From assembly GCF_900176355.1 (NCBI RefSeq), contig NZ_FWXI01000001.1, forward strand, positions 248,001 to 312,000: DNA of 64,000 nucleotides, written 5' to 3'. This document shows positions 45,928-54,761 of this stretch, one piece after another (position 1 is the first letter of the stretch; every line of letters starts with the position of its first letter). Below the pieces are notes generated by a model. That model did no database searches. It worked only from the letters and a program-made list of their open reading frames with translations, and was not told the DNA's origin. The stretch comes from Sporomusa malonica (GTDB lineage Bacteria; Bacillota; Negativicutes; Sporomusales; Sporomusaceae). The position numbers and the translations under genes were made by a program.

Positions 45928-47598
45928 ATGAAAAGATCAAAACGTTTTGAAATGTTGGAAGCCCGCCCTGTAAACCAGGATGGTTTCGTAGTCGAGTGGC
46001 CTGAAGTTGGCTTGATGGCTATGGGCAGCCCCAACGATCCTAAACCCAGTATAAAGATAGAAAATGGCAAAATCATTGAGATGGATGGAATTCCTCGTTC
46101 GCAGTTTGACTTTATCGATCAGTTTATCGCTGATTATGCGATTGATACCTCGATCGCTGATAAAGCAATGGCTATGTCAGATACTGAAATAGCCAAAATG
46201 CTTGTTGATATTAATGTATCGCGTGACGAACTTGTAAAAATAATCCGTGGTTTGACTGCAGCTAAGATTGTTGCTGTACTCAACACTATGAATGTTGTGG
46301 AAATGATGATGGCTCTGCAAAAAATGCGGGCCAGAAAGATTCCTTCCAACCAGTGCCATGTTACTAATCCTCAGGATAACCCAGTTTTGATTGCTGCTGA
46401 TGCAGCCGAGGCTGCTATGCGCGGTTTCGATGAAATGGAAACAACCGTAGCTGTTGTTCGCTATGCACCGTTTAATGCTCTGGCTCTGCAAGTCGGCGGC
46501 CAGGTTGGACGCGGCGGCGTACTGATCCAGTGCGCTCTGGAAGAAGCAACAGAATTGCTCTTAGGTATGAGAGGCATTACTGCTTATGCCGAAACCATCT
46601 CGGTTTATGGTACTGAAAATGTATTCGTAGACGGTGACGACACTCCTTGGTCTAAGGCATTCTTAGCCTCAGCATATGCTTCCCGTGGTCTGAAAATGCG
46701 TTTCACCTCCGGCACAGGCTCTGAAGTTCAAATGGGTTATGCTGAAGGCAAATCCATGCTGTACCTTGAAGTCCGCTGCATCATGTTAACCCGCGGCGCT
46801 GGCGTACAAGGTCTCCAGAACGGTTCTGTCAGCTGCGTTGGTGTACCTGCTGCTGTTCCGTCTGGTATTCGCGCCATTCTTGGCGAGAACCTCACAGCTG
46901 CCATGCTTGATCTGGAAGTTGCTTCCAGTAATGACCAAACCTTTACCCATTCGGATATTCGCCGTACTGCCCGTACCCTGATGCAAATGCTGCCAGGCAC
47001 TGACTTTATTTGCTCAGGCTATAGCGCAACTCCGAACTATGATAACATGTTTGCCGGCTCTAACTGGGATGTTGACGACTATGATGACTGGAACATCATC
47101 CAGCGTGACCTCATGGTAGACGGCGGTCTCAAGCCGGTATCAGAAGAAGCTGTTATCGCTGTTCGTAATAAAGCAGCTAAAGCCATCCAGGCAGTGTTTA
47201 AAGAGTTTGGCTTCCCGGCGATTACTGACGAGGAAGTGGAAGCTGCCACTTATGCTCACGGCACCAAAGATATCATTAAGCGGAATGTCATTGAAGATTT
47301 AAAAGGCGCCGAAGACATGATGAAGCGCGGTATTACCGGTGTGGATATCGTAAAAGCTCTTGCGAAAAACGGCTTTGTCGATGTTGCTGAAAGCGTACTT
47401 GGCACTCTCAAACAGCGTATTTCCGGCGACTATCTCCATACTTCAGCCATTCTTGACAAACAGCTCAAGGTTATCAGCGCCGTAAACTGCAAAAATGACT
47501 ATAGCGGCCCTGGCACAGGCTATCGCCTCAGTAAAGAGCGTTGGGATGAGATCAAAGACATACGTCAGGCGATTAAACCGTCTGATTTTGACGTGTGA
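45928..47598 (+). CDS. pduC: Propanediol dehydratase large subunit
   Basis: 556 aa, the usual length. AdoCbl-dependent diol dehydratase alpha subunit; converts 1,2-propanediol to propanal inside the compartment. Conserved N-terminal RFEMLEARPVNQDGFVVEWP, central VGGQVGRGGVLIQCALEEAT and SGTGSEVQMGYAEGKSMLYL (metal and substrate site), and FAGSNWDVDDYDDW. Followed by pduD and pduE. Glycerol could also be a substrate, since glycerol dehydratase is a close relative; the surrounding pdu-type shell favours propanediol. Confidence 0.95.
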   Translation: MKRSKRFEMLEARPVNQDGFVVEWPEVGLMAMGSPNDPKPSIKIENGKIIEMDGIPRSQFDFIDQFIADYAIDTSIADKAMAMSDTEIAKMLVDINVSRDELVKIIRGLTAAKIVAVLNTMNVVEMMMALQKMRARKIPSNQCHVTNPQDNPVLIAADAAEAAMRGFDEMETTVAVVRYAPFNALALQVGGQVGRGGVLIQCALEEATELLLGMRGITAYAETISVYGTENVFVDGDDTPWSKAFLASAYASRGLKMRFTSGTGSEVQMGYAEGKSMLYLEVRCIMLTRGAGVQGLQNGSVSCVGVPAAVPSGIRAILGENLTAAMLDLEVASSNDQTFTHSDIRRTARTLMQMLPGTDFICSGYSATPNYDNMFAGSNWDVDDYDDWNIIQRDLMVDGGLKPVSEEAVIAVRNKAAKAIQAVFKEFGFPAITDEEVEAATYAHGTKDIIKRNVIEDLKGAEDMMKRGITGVDIVKALAKNGFVDVAESVLGTLKQRISGDYLHTSAILDKQLKVISAVNCKNDYSGPGTGYRLSKERWDEIKDIRQAIKPSDFDV

Positions 47599-47622
47599 TT
47601 GTAGGGGAGAGGTGGAGAGAAA

Positions 47623-48261
47623 ATGCAAATTAACGAACAATTGATTCGCGAAATAGTTGGGCAAGTTCTCGCCGGCATGGTACAGCCAGCAGCTGCTCCA
47701 AAAGCAGTAGCTGGACGCTCCATGACTCTGGTGGAAAAGGGTGAAGCCCGCCCTGGTACCAGATCTGATGAAGTTATCATTGCCCTGGCTCCGGCCTTTG
47801 GCAAATATCAAAATAAAACGATCGTGGATGTACCCCATAGTGATGTACTGCGCGAAATGATCGCCGGTATTGAAGAGGAAGGCGTAAAAGCAAGAGTTGT
47901 CCGTGTCCTTCGGACATCTGACGTAGATTTTGCTGCTCATGACTGCACTAAGCTTAGTGGCTCGGGTATTGCCATTGGTATCCAGTCCAGAGGCACTACG
48001 GTAATTCATCAAAAGGATTTAGCGCCGCTCAGTAATCTTGAATTGTTCTCTCAATCCCCGCTTTTGGACTTAGAAGCTTACCGGCAAATTGGTAAAAATG
48101 CGGCCAAATACGCCAAGGGTGAGTCTCCGACTCCGGTACCCACCAAAAACGACCAAATGGCACGGCCTAAATATCAGGCAAAAGCGGCAGTGCTTCATAT
48201 TAAAGAAACCGAACACGTCGTTCCCGGCGCTAAGCCGATTGAACTCGAAGTACAGTTTTAA
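47623..48261 (+). CDS. pduD: Propanediol dehydratase medium subunit
   Basis: 212 aa beta subunit. The first 18 residues ([18 protein letters not shown]) form an amphipathic helix typical of encapsulation peptides, then a short Ala/Pro linker, then the dehydratase domain ([41 protein letters not shown]). 24 bp after pduC. RBS GGAGAGG. Confidence 0.94.
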   Translation: MQINEQLIREIVGQVLAGMVQPAAAPKAVAGRSMTLVEKGEARPGTRSDEVIIALAPAFGKYQNKTIVDVPHSDVLREMIAGIEEEGVKARVVRVLRTSDVDFAAHDCTKLSGSGIAIGIQSRGTTVIHQKDLAPLSNLELFSQSPLLDLEAYRQIGKNAAKYAKGESPTPVPTKNDQMARPKYQAKAAVLHIKETEHVVPGAKPIELEVQF

Positions 48262-48281
48262 CTAGGCGGAGGTGAAAAGAA

Positions 48282-48803
48282 ATGTCTGAAAATAAAATGT
48301 TAGAAGATATTGTTCGTGAAGTATTAAAGTCGATGGTTGGTGCTCCTCAAGCTGCCGGAGTCAAAGCTGCTGCGCCTGTTCCTTCAGCCACTCTTTGCCC
48401 GGAGCGTGATTATCCGCTTTCCCAAAATCGTCCTGAACTGCTCAAAACTCCTACCGGCAAAACCCTTGACGAGATTACTCTTGATAAGGTTATGAGCGGT
48501 GAGGTTAAATCTGAAGACGTTCGTATTACCCCTGAGACCCTCAGACTGCAAGCCGAAATTGCAGATGGTGTTGGCAGATACCAATTTGCCAATAACCTGC
48601 GCCGGGCTGCTGAAATTGTTGCTATTCCTGACGCTCGCGTGCTCGAAATTTACAATGCACTGCGCCCCTACCGTTCTACTAAACAAGAACTATTTGCTAT
48701 CGCTGAAGAAATGGAAGTAAAATATAGCGCAAAAATTAACGCCGCTTTTGTGCGAGAAGCCGCAGAAGTTTACGAACGCCGGAATCGTCTCAGAGCGGAC
48801 TAA
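48282..48803 (+). CDS. pduE: Propanediol dehydratase small subunit
   Basis: 173 aa gamma subunit. An N-terminal helix (NKMLEDIVREVLKSMVG) again resembles an encapsulation peptide. The domain has the family features DYPLSQNRPELLKTPTGK and LRLQAEIADGVGRYQFANNL. RBS GGAGGTGA. Confidence 0.94.
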   Translation: MSENKMLEDIVREVLKSMVGAPQAAGVKAAAPVPSATLCPERDYPLSQNRPELLKTPTGKTLDEITLDKVMSGEVKSEDVRITPETLRLQAEIADGVGRYQFANNLRRAAEIVAIPDARVLEIYNALRPYRSTKQELFAIAEEMEVKYSAKINAAFVREAAEVYERRNRLRAD

Positions 48804-48815
48804 GGTGGGAGCCAC

Positions 48816-50639
48816 ATGCCTATAATTGCAGGCGTGGATATTGGAAACTCCACAACTGAAGTTTGTTTGGCCCGGATTGAGCAAGGTCAAATAAAAGAAT
48901 ACCTAACAAGCAGTATTATCAAGACAACAGGGATCAAAGGCACGCTGGCTAATGTACCTGGCATTGTTATCGCCCTGCAGGAGGCACTGAGAAACTCCGG
49001 TTTGAATTTGACTCATTTGGATGAGATCAGGCTCAATGAAGCTACTCCGGTTATTGGTGACTTGGCGATGGAAACAATTACTGAAACCATTATTACCGAG
49101 TCAACCATGATCGGGCATAATCCTTCTACTCCTGGAGGCATTGGTTTGGGTGTCGGGATGACCGTGACCTTTAACCAGCTTCCGGGGGTAGCCTCAGGCG
49201 AAAAGGTCATCTGCCTGATCCCTAAGGGAATTGATTATGAAGATGCGGCTGCGGGGATAAACTCGGCAATGTCTCGGGGTGTTCACATTCAGGGCGCAGT
49301 TGCCCGGCAAGACGACGCTGTGCTTATTGTCAACAGACTTAAGGTTAAAATCCCTGTTGTTGACGAAGTAACCTTGATTGAAAAAGTCCCGGTTGGCATG
49401 CTGGCTGCAGTTGAAGTGGCCGAAGCCGGCCAAACCATTAAAACGCTGTCAAATCCGTATGGCATTGCTACTGTGTTTAACCTAACCCCTGAGGAAACAA
49501 AAATGGTTGTTCCGATAGCCAGGGCCTTAATTGGCAATCGCTCGGCAGTTGTTGTCCGGACACCGGAAGGTGATGTCAAAGCCCGTTCCATTCCGGCAGG
49601 CTTCATCACTGTTGTGGGACAGAAGGGCAAAGCCGATGTCGATGTTGAAGCAGGTGCAGCCGCCATCATGGAAGCTGTGGAACGTGTACAACCGGTCATA
49701 GATGTACAGGGAGAAGCTGGTACCAATGTCAACGGTATGCTGGAACGGGTTCGCCAGGTCATGGCTGAACTGACCAGTCAGCCGGTTACGGAGATGAAAA
49801 TCCAAGATGTATTAGCTGTTGATACCTTTGTGCCGCAAAAGGTGCAAGGCGGTTTGGCTGGTGAATTTGCGCTGGAAAGCGCAGTCGCTCTGGCGGCTAT
49901 GGTCAAAACCAGCAGGCTCCCGATGCAGCAGATTGCCAACAAGCTGAATAATGAGCTGGGTGTACGTGTCGTTATTGCCGGTGTGGAAGCTAATATGGCC
50001 ATCCGTGGCGCCTTAACAACACCAGGCACCGATAAGCCGTTAGCCATCCTGGATATGGGCGGCGGCTCAACTGACGCGGCTATCATTACCAGAGACGGAC
50101 GGGTGCATTCCATTCATTTGGGCGGCGCTGGTGATATGACCACAATGCTGATTAACTCCGAGCTAGGCTTACATGATTTTGACTTGGCTGAGGACATTAA
50201 GAAATATCCCCTGGCCAAGGTTGAAAGCTTGTACCATGTCAGGCTGGAAGACGGTACAGTAAAGTTCTATGATAGTCACCTACCCCCGCACGTATTTGCC
50301 CGGGTAGTTATTCTTAAAGAGGATGGTATGGTTCCCATTCCATTTGATCACGCCCTTGATAAGATTAGGCATGTGCGGCGGGAAGCTAAGAAACGCGTTT
50401 TTGTCACCAATTCACTTCGTTCCCTGGCACGGGTTGCACCTACCGGCAATATCAGACACATTGAATTTGTCGTATTAGTAGGCGGTTCAGCCATGGATTT
50501 TGAAGTAGCTGATATGGTGACAGATGCACTGGCTGAATATGGGATTGTTTGCGGACGAGGCAATATCCGTGGTAGTGAGGGACCGAGAAATGCCGTTGCT
50601 ACCGGTTTGGTACTGTCTTATCTCGATAGTGAGGCGTAA
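48816..50639 (+). CDS. pduG: Diol dehydratase reactivase large subunit
   Basis: 607 aa Hsp70-like reactivase subunit, full family length. Motifs: IAGVDIGNSTTEVC (phosphate 1), ILDMGGGSTDAAII (phosphate 2) and VLVGGSAMDFE (adenosine). It releases damaged cobalamin from the dehydratase with ATP, aided by PduH. 12 bp after pduE. Confidence 0.95.
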   Translation: MPIIAGVDIGNSTTEVCLARIEQGQIKEYLTSSIIKTTGIKGTLANVPGIVIALQEALRNSGLNLTHLDEIRLNEATPVIGDLAMETITETIITESTMIGHNPSTPGGIGLGVGMTVTFNQLPGVASGEKVICLIPKGIDYEDAAAGINSAMSRGVHIQGAVARQDDAVLIVNRLKVKIPVVDEVTLIEKVPVGMLAAVEVAEAGQTIKTLSNPYGIATVFNLTPEETKMVVPIARALIGNRSAVVVRTPEGDVKARSIPAGFITVVGQKGKADVDVEAGAAAIMEAVERVQPVIDVQGEAGTNVNGMLERVRQVMAELTSQPVTEMKIQDVLAVDTFVPQKVQGGLAGEFALESAVALAAMVKTSRLPMQQIANKLNNELGVRVVIAGVEANMAIRGALTTPGTDKPLAILDMGGGSTDAAIITRDGRVHSIHLGGAGDMTTMLINSELGLHDFDLAEDIKKYPLAKVESLYHVRLEDGTVKFYDSHLPPHVFARVVILKEDGMVPIPFDHALDKIRHVRREAKKRVFVTNSLRSLARVAPTGNIRHIEFVVLVGGSAMDFEVADMVTDALAEYGIVCGRGNIRGSEGPRNAVATGLVLSYLDSEA

Positions 50640-50644
50640 ATAAT

Positions 50645-51130
50645 ATGCAGTCAGATAAAACATCCCAAAAACCTAGCATTATTATTTGCATATTTCCTCA
50701 TGAAGGGTGCGCAGCTAAGCTGCGTGAAGTTCAGGCCGGTATGGAGGAAGAAGGGGTGCCTTGTTCTCTCCTAACCGGTGAAGAAGTGGATGCCATCGCT
50801 CTTGCCTACAGGGGGGCTTATGCTTCGCCGCTCGGGGTAGGAGTAGGCATCAGTACTGAGGGAATGTGTATTCATTACCAGAAACTGCCTGAGCGCCAGC
50901 CGCTGTTTGTTTTAGATGGTGAGGACAATTTGGCAGAATGGCGGCGTTTTGGTTATAATGCTGCACGTCTGGTCAAAGGGCTTCCTTTTAAAAGCAAACA
51001 GATAGAAGCAGCAGGTAACCAATTGGATACCTCTCAATTATATGCGAGTGTTCGCGAAATTGTCCTTAAAGTACTGCAGGAATTTGCTCAAGGCCATGGG
51101 GAGGTGAATACATGGTCAAAAACGCCTTAG
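50645..51130 (+). CDS. pduH: Diol dehydratase reactivase small subunit with extended C-terminus
   Basis: 161 aa; the family is usually about 115-125 aa. Residues 10-115 match PduH (IIICIFPHEGCAAKLREVQAG, GISTEGMCIHYQKLP, RRFGYNAARLVKGLPF). The extra roughly 40 residues end with a helix LYASVREIVLKVLQEF like the compartment-targeting helices of PduD/PduE, here at the C-terminus. It overlaps pduK by 19 bp. The extension could recruit the reactivase to the shell (inference). Confidence 0.88.
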   Translation: MQSDKTSQKPSIIICIFPHEGCAAKLREVQAGMEEEGVPCSLLTGEEVDAIALAYRGAYASPLGVGVGISTEGMCIHYQKLPERQPLFVLDGEDNLAEWRRFGYNAARLVKGLPFKSKQIEAAGNQLDTSQLYASVREIVLKVLQEFAQGHGEVNTWSKTP

Positions 51131-51678
51131 GTCTGATTGAAGTAGTGGGCTTGGCTGCCGGTATGGAAGCAGCCGATGCCGCGATTAAAGCAGCTAATGT
51201 TGAATTACTTGGCTACGAACTTACCAAAGGTGGCGGAATGGTTGTTATCAAACTATGTGGAGATGTAGGAGCTGTCAAAGCGGCCGTTGATGCGGGTGCT
51301 GCTGCAGCCAGTAAGGTCAATAAAGTTTTTTCCACACACGTGATACCCCGTCCGCACCATGAACTGGGCGCAATTGTAATTACTAAGGAAACTGTAGGCA
51401 GAAAGCAGGCTGACCCTGCACCAGTAGAAGCCTCGCCACAGTGTGAACAGTCAGCTCCGGCTGAGACTGTAACTCTGGTCGAGCCGGAATCAACTGTGCA
51501 GGCAGAGGAGAGCCCGGATATCGAGCCTGCTGCTGAAGCAGAAATAAAAGAGGAACCGGTCCTTACAGTGAATCCGGCTGAGATTTGCAACCTGTGCGGC
51601 GATCCTGCGTGCTCACGCAAAAAGGGCGACCCCAGGGTGACTTGCATCCATTACGACAAGAATAAGGAGGATGAATAG
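51112..51678 (+). CDS. pduK: PduK-type shell protein with Cys-rich C-terminal extension
   Basis: 188 aa. Residues 1-90 are a BMC hexamer domain ([31 protein letters not shown]). An acidic, Ala/Glu/Pro-rich linker follows (about 95-160). The tail has four Cys in [20 protein letters not shown], a likely metal or Fe-S site as in other PduK proteins. Starts inside the pduH 3' end. Confidence 0.88.
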   Translation: MVKNALGLIEVVGLAAGMEAADAAIKAANVELLGYELTKGGGMVVIKLCGDVGAVKAAVDAGAAAASKVNKVFSTHVIPRPHHELGAIVITKETVGRKQADPAPVEASPQCEQSAPAETVTLVEPESTVQAEESPDIEPAAEAEIKEEPVLTVNPAEICNLCGDPACSRKKGDPRVTCIHYDKNKEDE

Positions 51679-51679
51679 T

Positions 51680-51958
51680 ATGCGCGGAGAGGCATTAGGA
51701 ATGGTGGAAACCAAAGGTTTAGTTGGCGCTATTGAGGCTGCTGACGCCATGGTAAAAGCCGCAAACGTAGTTTTAGTTGGTTATGAAAAAATTGGTTCAG
51801 GTTTGGTTACCGTGATGGTGCGCGGTGATGTAGGTGCTGTAAAAGCAGCTACTGACAGCGGTGCTGCTGCTGCCCAGCGTGTTGGTGAACTGGTATCTGT
51901 TCACGTTATTCCCCGCCCTCATACGGATATTGAGAAAATTCTTCCTAAGGCAGAGTAA
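51680..51958 (+). CDS. pduJ: Hexameric BMC shell protein PduJ
   Basis: 92 aa from ATG 51680, 10 bases after AAGGAGG; the ATG at 51671 is too close. Almost identical to the product of the gene at 44817 apart from about ten substitutions and the N-terminus ([13 protein letters not shown]). PduJ is the most abundant shell protein in Salmonella. Confidence 0.92.
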   Translation: MRGEALGMVETKGLVGAIEAADAMVKAANVVLVGYEKIGSGLVTVMVRGDVGAVKAATDSGAAAAQRVGELVSVHVIPRPHTDIEKILPKAE

Positions 51959-51967
51959 TCAGTATAA

Positions 51968-52642
51968 GTGCTAAGCACTGGAGGTGAGAGGATGGACCCA
52001 AAATTACTTGAACAGATTGTCAGCCAGGTACTGGCTGCAATACCTAATGTAGAGCAGGCAGAAAAAGGTATTCCGGTAGGTGTATCAAATCGTCACATCC
52101 ACCTCTCTGCCGAGCATATTGAAACCTTGTTTGGCAGCGGTCATACCCTTACCAAGGAAAAAGACCTGAAACAGGTAGGTGAATTTGCTGCCAAGGAGAC
52201 AGTTACCTTGGTTGGTCCTAAGGGTGTTATGCGAGGTGTCCGGGTATTAGGCCCGGTTCGCAAGTTTACCCAGCTGGAGATATCCCGAACTGATGGATTT
52301 AGTTTGGGTGTAATACCGCCGCTTAGAGACTCAGGCAAAATTCAAGGATCGCCTGGTATTGTCCTGGTCGGACCCAAGGGCGCAGTTACGCTTACAGAAG
52401 GTGTTATCTGTGCTGCCAGGCACATTCACATGCAGGAGGCCGATGCGCGGCAGCTTAAGGTTGCCGATGGTGATCGCGTCACTGTTCAGGTGAATGGCGC
52501 CCGAGGTGGAAGCTTCGGCAATGTACTGGTTCGGGTACATCCGGACTTCCGTCTGGAATTTCACATTGATACAGATGAGGCCAATGCCGCAGAGCTTAAG
52601 AACGGCGACATGGTTACTCTGTGTCAGGTGGGGGAGAAATAG
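51968..52642 (+). CDS. pduL: Phosphate propanoyltransferase
   Basis: About 214-224 aa; ATG at 52001-52003 region after GGAGGTGAGAGG (MDPKLLEQIV) is the probable start, with an in-frame upstream ATG-like start at 51968 lacking a site. Turns propanoyl-CoA to propanoyl phosphate, regenerating CoA in the lumen. PduL repeats with metal-binding His: VGVSNRHIHLS and CAARHIHMQEADA. N-terminal helix LLEQIVSQVLAAI is an encapsulation peptide. Confidence 0.92.
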   Translation: MLSTGGERMDPKLLEQIVSQVLAAIPNVEQAEKGIPVGVSNRHIHLSAEHIETLFGSGHTLTKEKDLKQVGEFAAKETVTLVGPKGVMRGVRVLGPVRKFTQLEISRTDGFSLGVIPPLRDSGKIQGSPGIVLVGPKGAVTLTEGVICAARHIHMQEADARQLKVADGDRVTVQVNGARGGSFGNVLVRVHPDFRLEFHIDTDEANAAELKNGDMVTLCQVGEK

Positions 52643-52643
52643 C

Positions 52644-53444
52644 GTGGACAATGAAAAACTTGTGGAGTTAGTTACCGCTGAGGTATTGCGCCAGCTTAAC
52701 CTAAGGGCTGGCTCGGTATCCATGCAGCCTGACGGCCCGCACTATAAAGCGCTGGCTATTTTCACAGGTGGAACCATTGGACTTGAAACAAGCCTGGAAG
52801 AACTAAGAGCTCTGCAGGCCATAAACACTGAGCTTACCGTTGTTCTTTCAGAAGCCGCTGAAAAAATCATAGGGATAAACTGGATAAAGGAAAAACTGGG
52901 TAGTCACGTGCAGGTTGTTACTACCCAGTCCCCTTATCCAGGGAAATATTTACGGGCCGCCGATATTGTGCTCGTCCCTGTGTTAACCCAAAATACAGCG
53001 GCAAAACTTGCATATACCTTGTCAGATACAATGGTATCTACCTTGATTTTTCAGGCTTTAATGCTTGGTAAACCGGTAATCGCCGCGCAAAATGCGGCCG
53101 ATCCGGAGGATGGCTGGCGGATACAAAAAAGTATGGAAAAAGCCTCGCCGGCGCTTAAGGCAGCACTGCGGGGAAATCTGAATAAGCTTGAAACCTATGG
53201 AATTCAGCTTGCGCCTGTGGCAAGCCTGGCTGAAAAGGCAAAAAAAGTATTAATCCCAGTGATTAAGCCGCAAGCGGTGCAGAGCCCGGAAAAAGTCTCA
53301 AAAAGAAAAGTAATTGATGCCGATACTGTTAGACGTGCTGCACAGAGTGGGGCGGCTGCTCTTAGTGTTCCACAGGGGACGATTATCACTCCTTTAGCAC
53401 GCGATATCGCCAAAGAATGTAATATAGAGATTATTTACAGCTAA
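52644..53444 (+). CDS. Flavoprotein-like microcompartment accessory protein
   Basis: 266 aa from GTG 52644, one base after the pduL stop (GGGGGAGAA upstream). N-terminal helix NEKLVELVTAEVLRQL resembles encapsulation peptides. The middle (about 30-185) looks like the flavoprotein/PPC-decarboxylase fold (IFTGGTIGLETS, ADIVLVPVLTQNTAAKLA, KPVIAAQNA). The last 45 residues carry a motif GTIITPLARDIAKECNIEI like that in EutT/EutQ-type proteins. It takes the position of pduM but is much longer than Salmonella PduM. Function unknown; a flavin-dependent cobalamin or redox role inside the compartment is possible. Confidence 0.7.
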   Translation: MDNEKLVELVTAEVLRQLNLRAGSVSMQPDGPHYKALAIFTGGTIGLETSLEELRALQAINTELTVVLSEAAEKIIGINWIKEKLGSHVQVVTTQSPYPGKYLRAADIVLVPVLTQNTAAKLAYTLSDTMVSTLIFQALMLGKPVIAAQNAADPEDGWRIQKSMEKASPALKAALRGNLNKLETYGIQLAPVASLAEKAKKVLIPVIKPQAVQSPEKVSKRKVIDADTVRRAAQSGAAALSVPQGTIITPLARDIAKECNIEIIYS

Positions 53445-53463
53445 AGCAGGAGGGTGAATAGAG

Positions 53464-53748
53464 ATGTGGGTAGGAAAGATAATCGGCACACTTGTAGCTA
53501 CACCTAAAGACGACAGCCTGACCGGTAGTAAACTGCTTATCGTGCAGCCGATACGATTCGGCAATCGTCCGGCCGGTACCCCGATTGTTGCGGTAGATAC
53601 AATTGGCGCCGGTACTGGTGAAACTGTACTTGTCGTTGATGGAAGTTCTGCCCGGCATGTAACAGGCAACCCGCAAGCAGCAGTGGATGCAGCCATTATC
53701 GGCATTATTGACAGCATCGAAATCAATAAAAGCTTACTCGAGGAGTAA
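53464..53748 (+). CDS. pduN: Pentameric BMC vertex protein
   Basis: 94 aa EutN/CcmL/PduN family protein (start MWVGKIIGTLVAT, then LLIVQPI, AVDTIGAGTGETVLVVDGSSAR). Forms pentamers that close the vertices of the shell. RBS AGGAGGGTG. Confidence 0.92.
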   Translation: MWVGKIIGTLVATPKDDSLTGSKLLIVQPIRFGNRPAGTPIVAVDTIGAGTGETVLVVDGSSARHVTGNPQAAVDAAIIGIIDSIEINKSLLEE

Positions 53749-53754
53749 TGTACC

Positions 53755-54729
53755 ATGAAAGTGTACACCAAAACAGGTGACGAAGGAAAAACCAGCCTGC
53801 TGAGCAAAGAGCGGGTATTTAAAGATAGTATCAGGGTACACGCTTACGGTACTGTGGATGAAGCCAATGCGGCCATGGGCCTGGGGAAATCTCTCACAGA
53901 TAAAGAGTGGGTTATTGATATCATTCATCCGATTCAGCAGGAACTAATATTGCTAAACGCTGATTTGGCGACTGACAGTGTAACCGGCAGCAATAACTAT
54001 CGTATTACCCCTACTCATGTCGAGCGCTTAGAAAGCATAATCGATACATTAGAACAGCAGCGTATTCCGCAACCGTACTTTGTTACACCCGGGGGAACGT
54101 CAGCCAGTGCTGCGCTTGATCTAGCACGTACCATTGTGCGACGGGCTGAACGGTGCATTGTCAGACTTAGACGCACAGAAACGGTACCCACACCTGTTGC
54201 ACTTTACTTAAACAGGTTGTCCGACTTGCTGTTTGTTTTAGCAAGGTGCGTCGAACAGGAAGAGCTGGTCGCAAAAGTGACCAAAGCTGTAAAGCAGGTT
54301 CTTCAAAGTCTAGAGCAAAAAGATGGGGGGAAAGACGTGATGTTGGAAAAAGCCAAAAAGATGATTGAGGCTGCCGAAAAGAAGGCAATTGAAATCGGCG
54401 TACCCATGGTTATCGCTGTAGTCGATAATGGTGGCAATCTTGTTGCCCAAGAGCGAATGGACAATGCCTTATTAGCCAGCGTTTCGATCGCACTTAATAA
54501 AGCCTATACTGCAGTTGCGCTCAAAATGGGTACAGACCAAGCAGCGGCGGTATCCCAGCCTGGTCAAATGTTATATGGTCTAAATACTACCGATGGCTGC
54601 CGGATGATTGTATTTGGCGGCGGTTTCCCCATCTGGGAAAATGGTGTGTTAGTTGGTGGAATTGGTGTAAGCGGCGGATCAGTTGATGACGACATGGCTG
54701 TAGCTAAAGCCGGTCTGGCTGCCTATTAA
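53755..54729 (+). CDS. pduO: Cob(I)alamin adenosyltransferase with HbpS-like C-terminal domain
   Basis: 324 aa. Residues 1-185 are the PduO-type adenosyltransferase (VYTKTGDEGKTSLL, HAYGTVDEANAAMG, TPGGTSASAALDLARTIVRRAER) that makes AdoCbl for the dehydratase. Residues 195-324 form the PduOC/GlcG/HbpS domain (VPMVIAVVDNGGNLVAQERM), which binds haem in some members. Seven bases after pduN. Confidence 0.93.
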   Translation: MKVYTKTGDEGKTSLLSKERVFKDSIRVHAYGTVDEANAAMGLGKSLTDKEWVIDIIHPIQQELILLNADLATDSVTGSNNYRITPTHVERLESIIDTLEQQRIPQPYFVTPGGTSASAALDLARTIVRRAERCIVRLRRTETVPTPVALYLNRLSDLLFVLARCVEQEELVAKVTKAVKQVLQSLEQKDGGKDVMLEKAKKMIEAAEKKAIEIGVPMVIAVVDNGGNLVAQERMDNALLASVSIALNKAYTAVALKMGTDQAAAVSQPGQMLYGLNTTDGCRMIVFGGGFPIWENGVLVGGIGVSGGSVDDDMAVAKAGLAAY

Positions 54730-54761
54730 AAAAGGCGGCTGGCACGGAAGGAGGAAGATAA

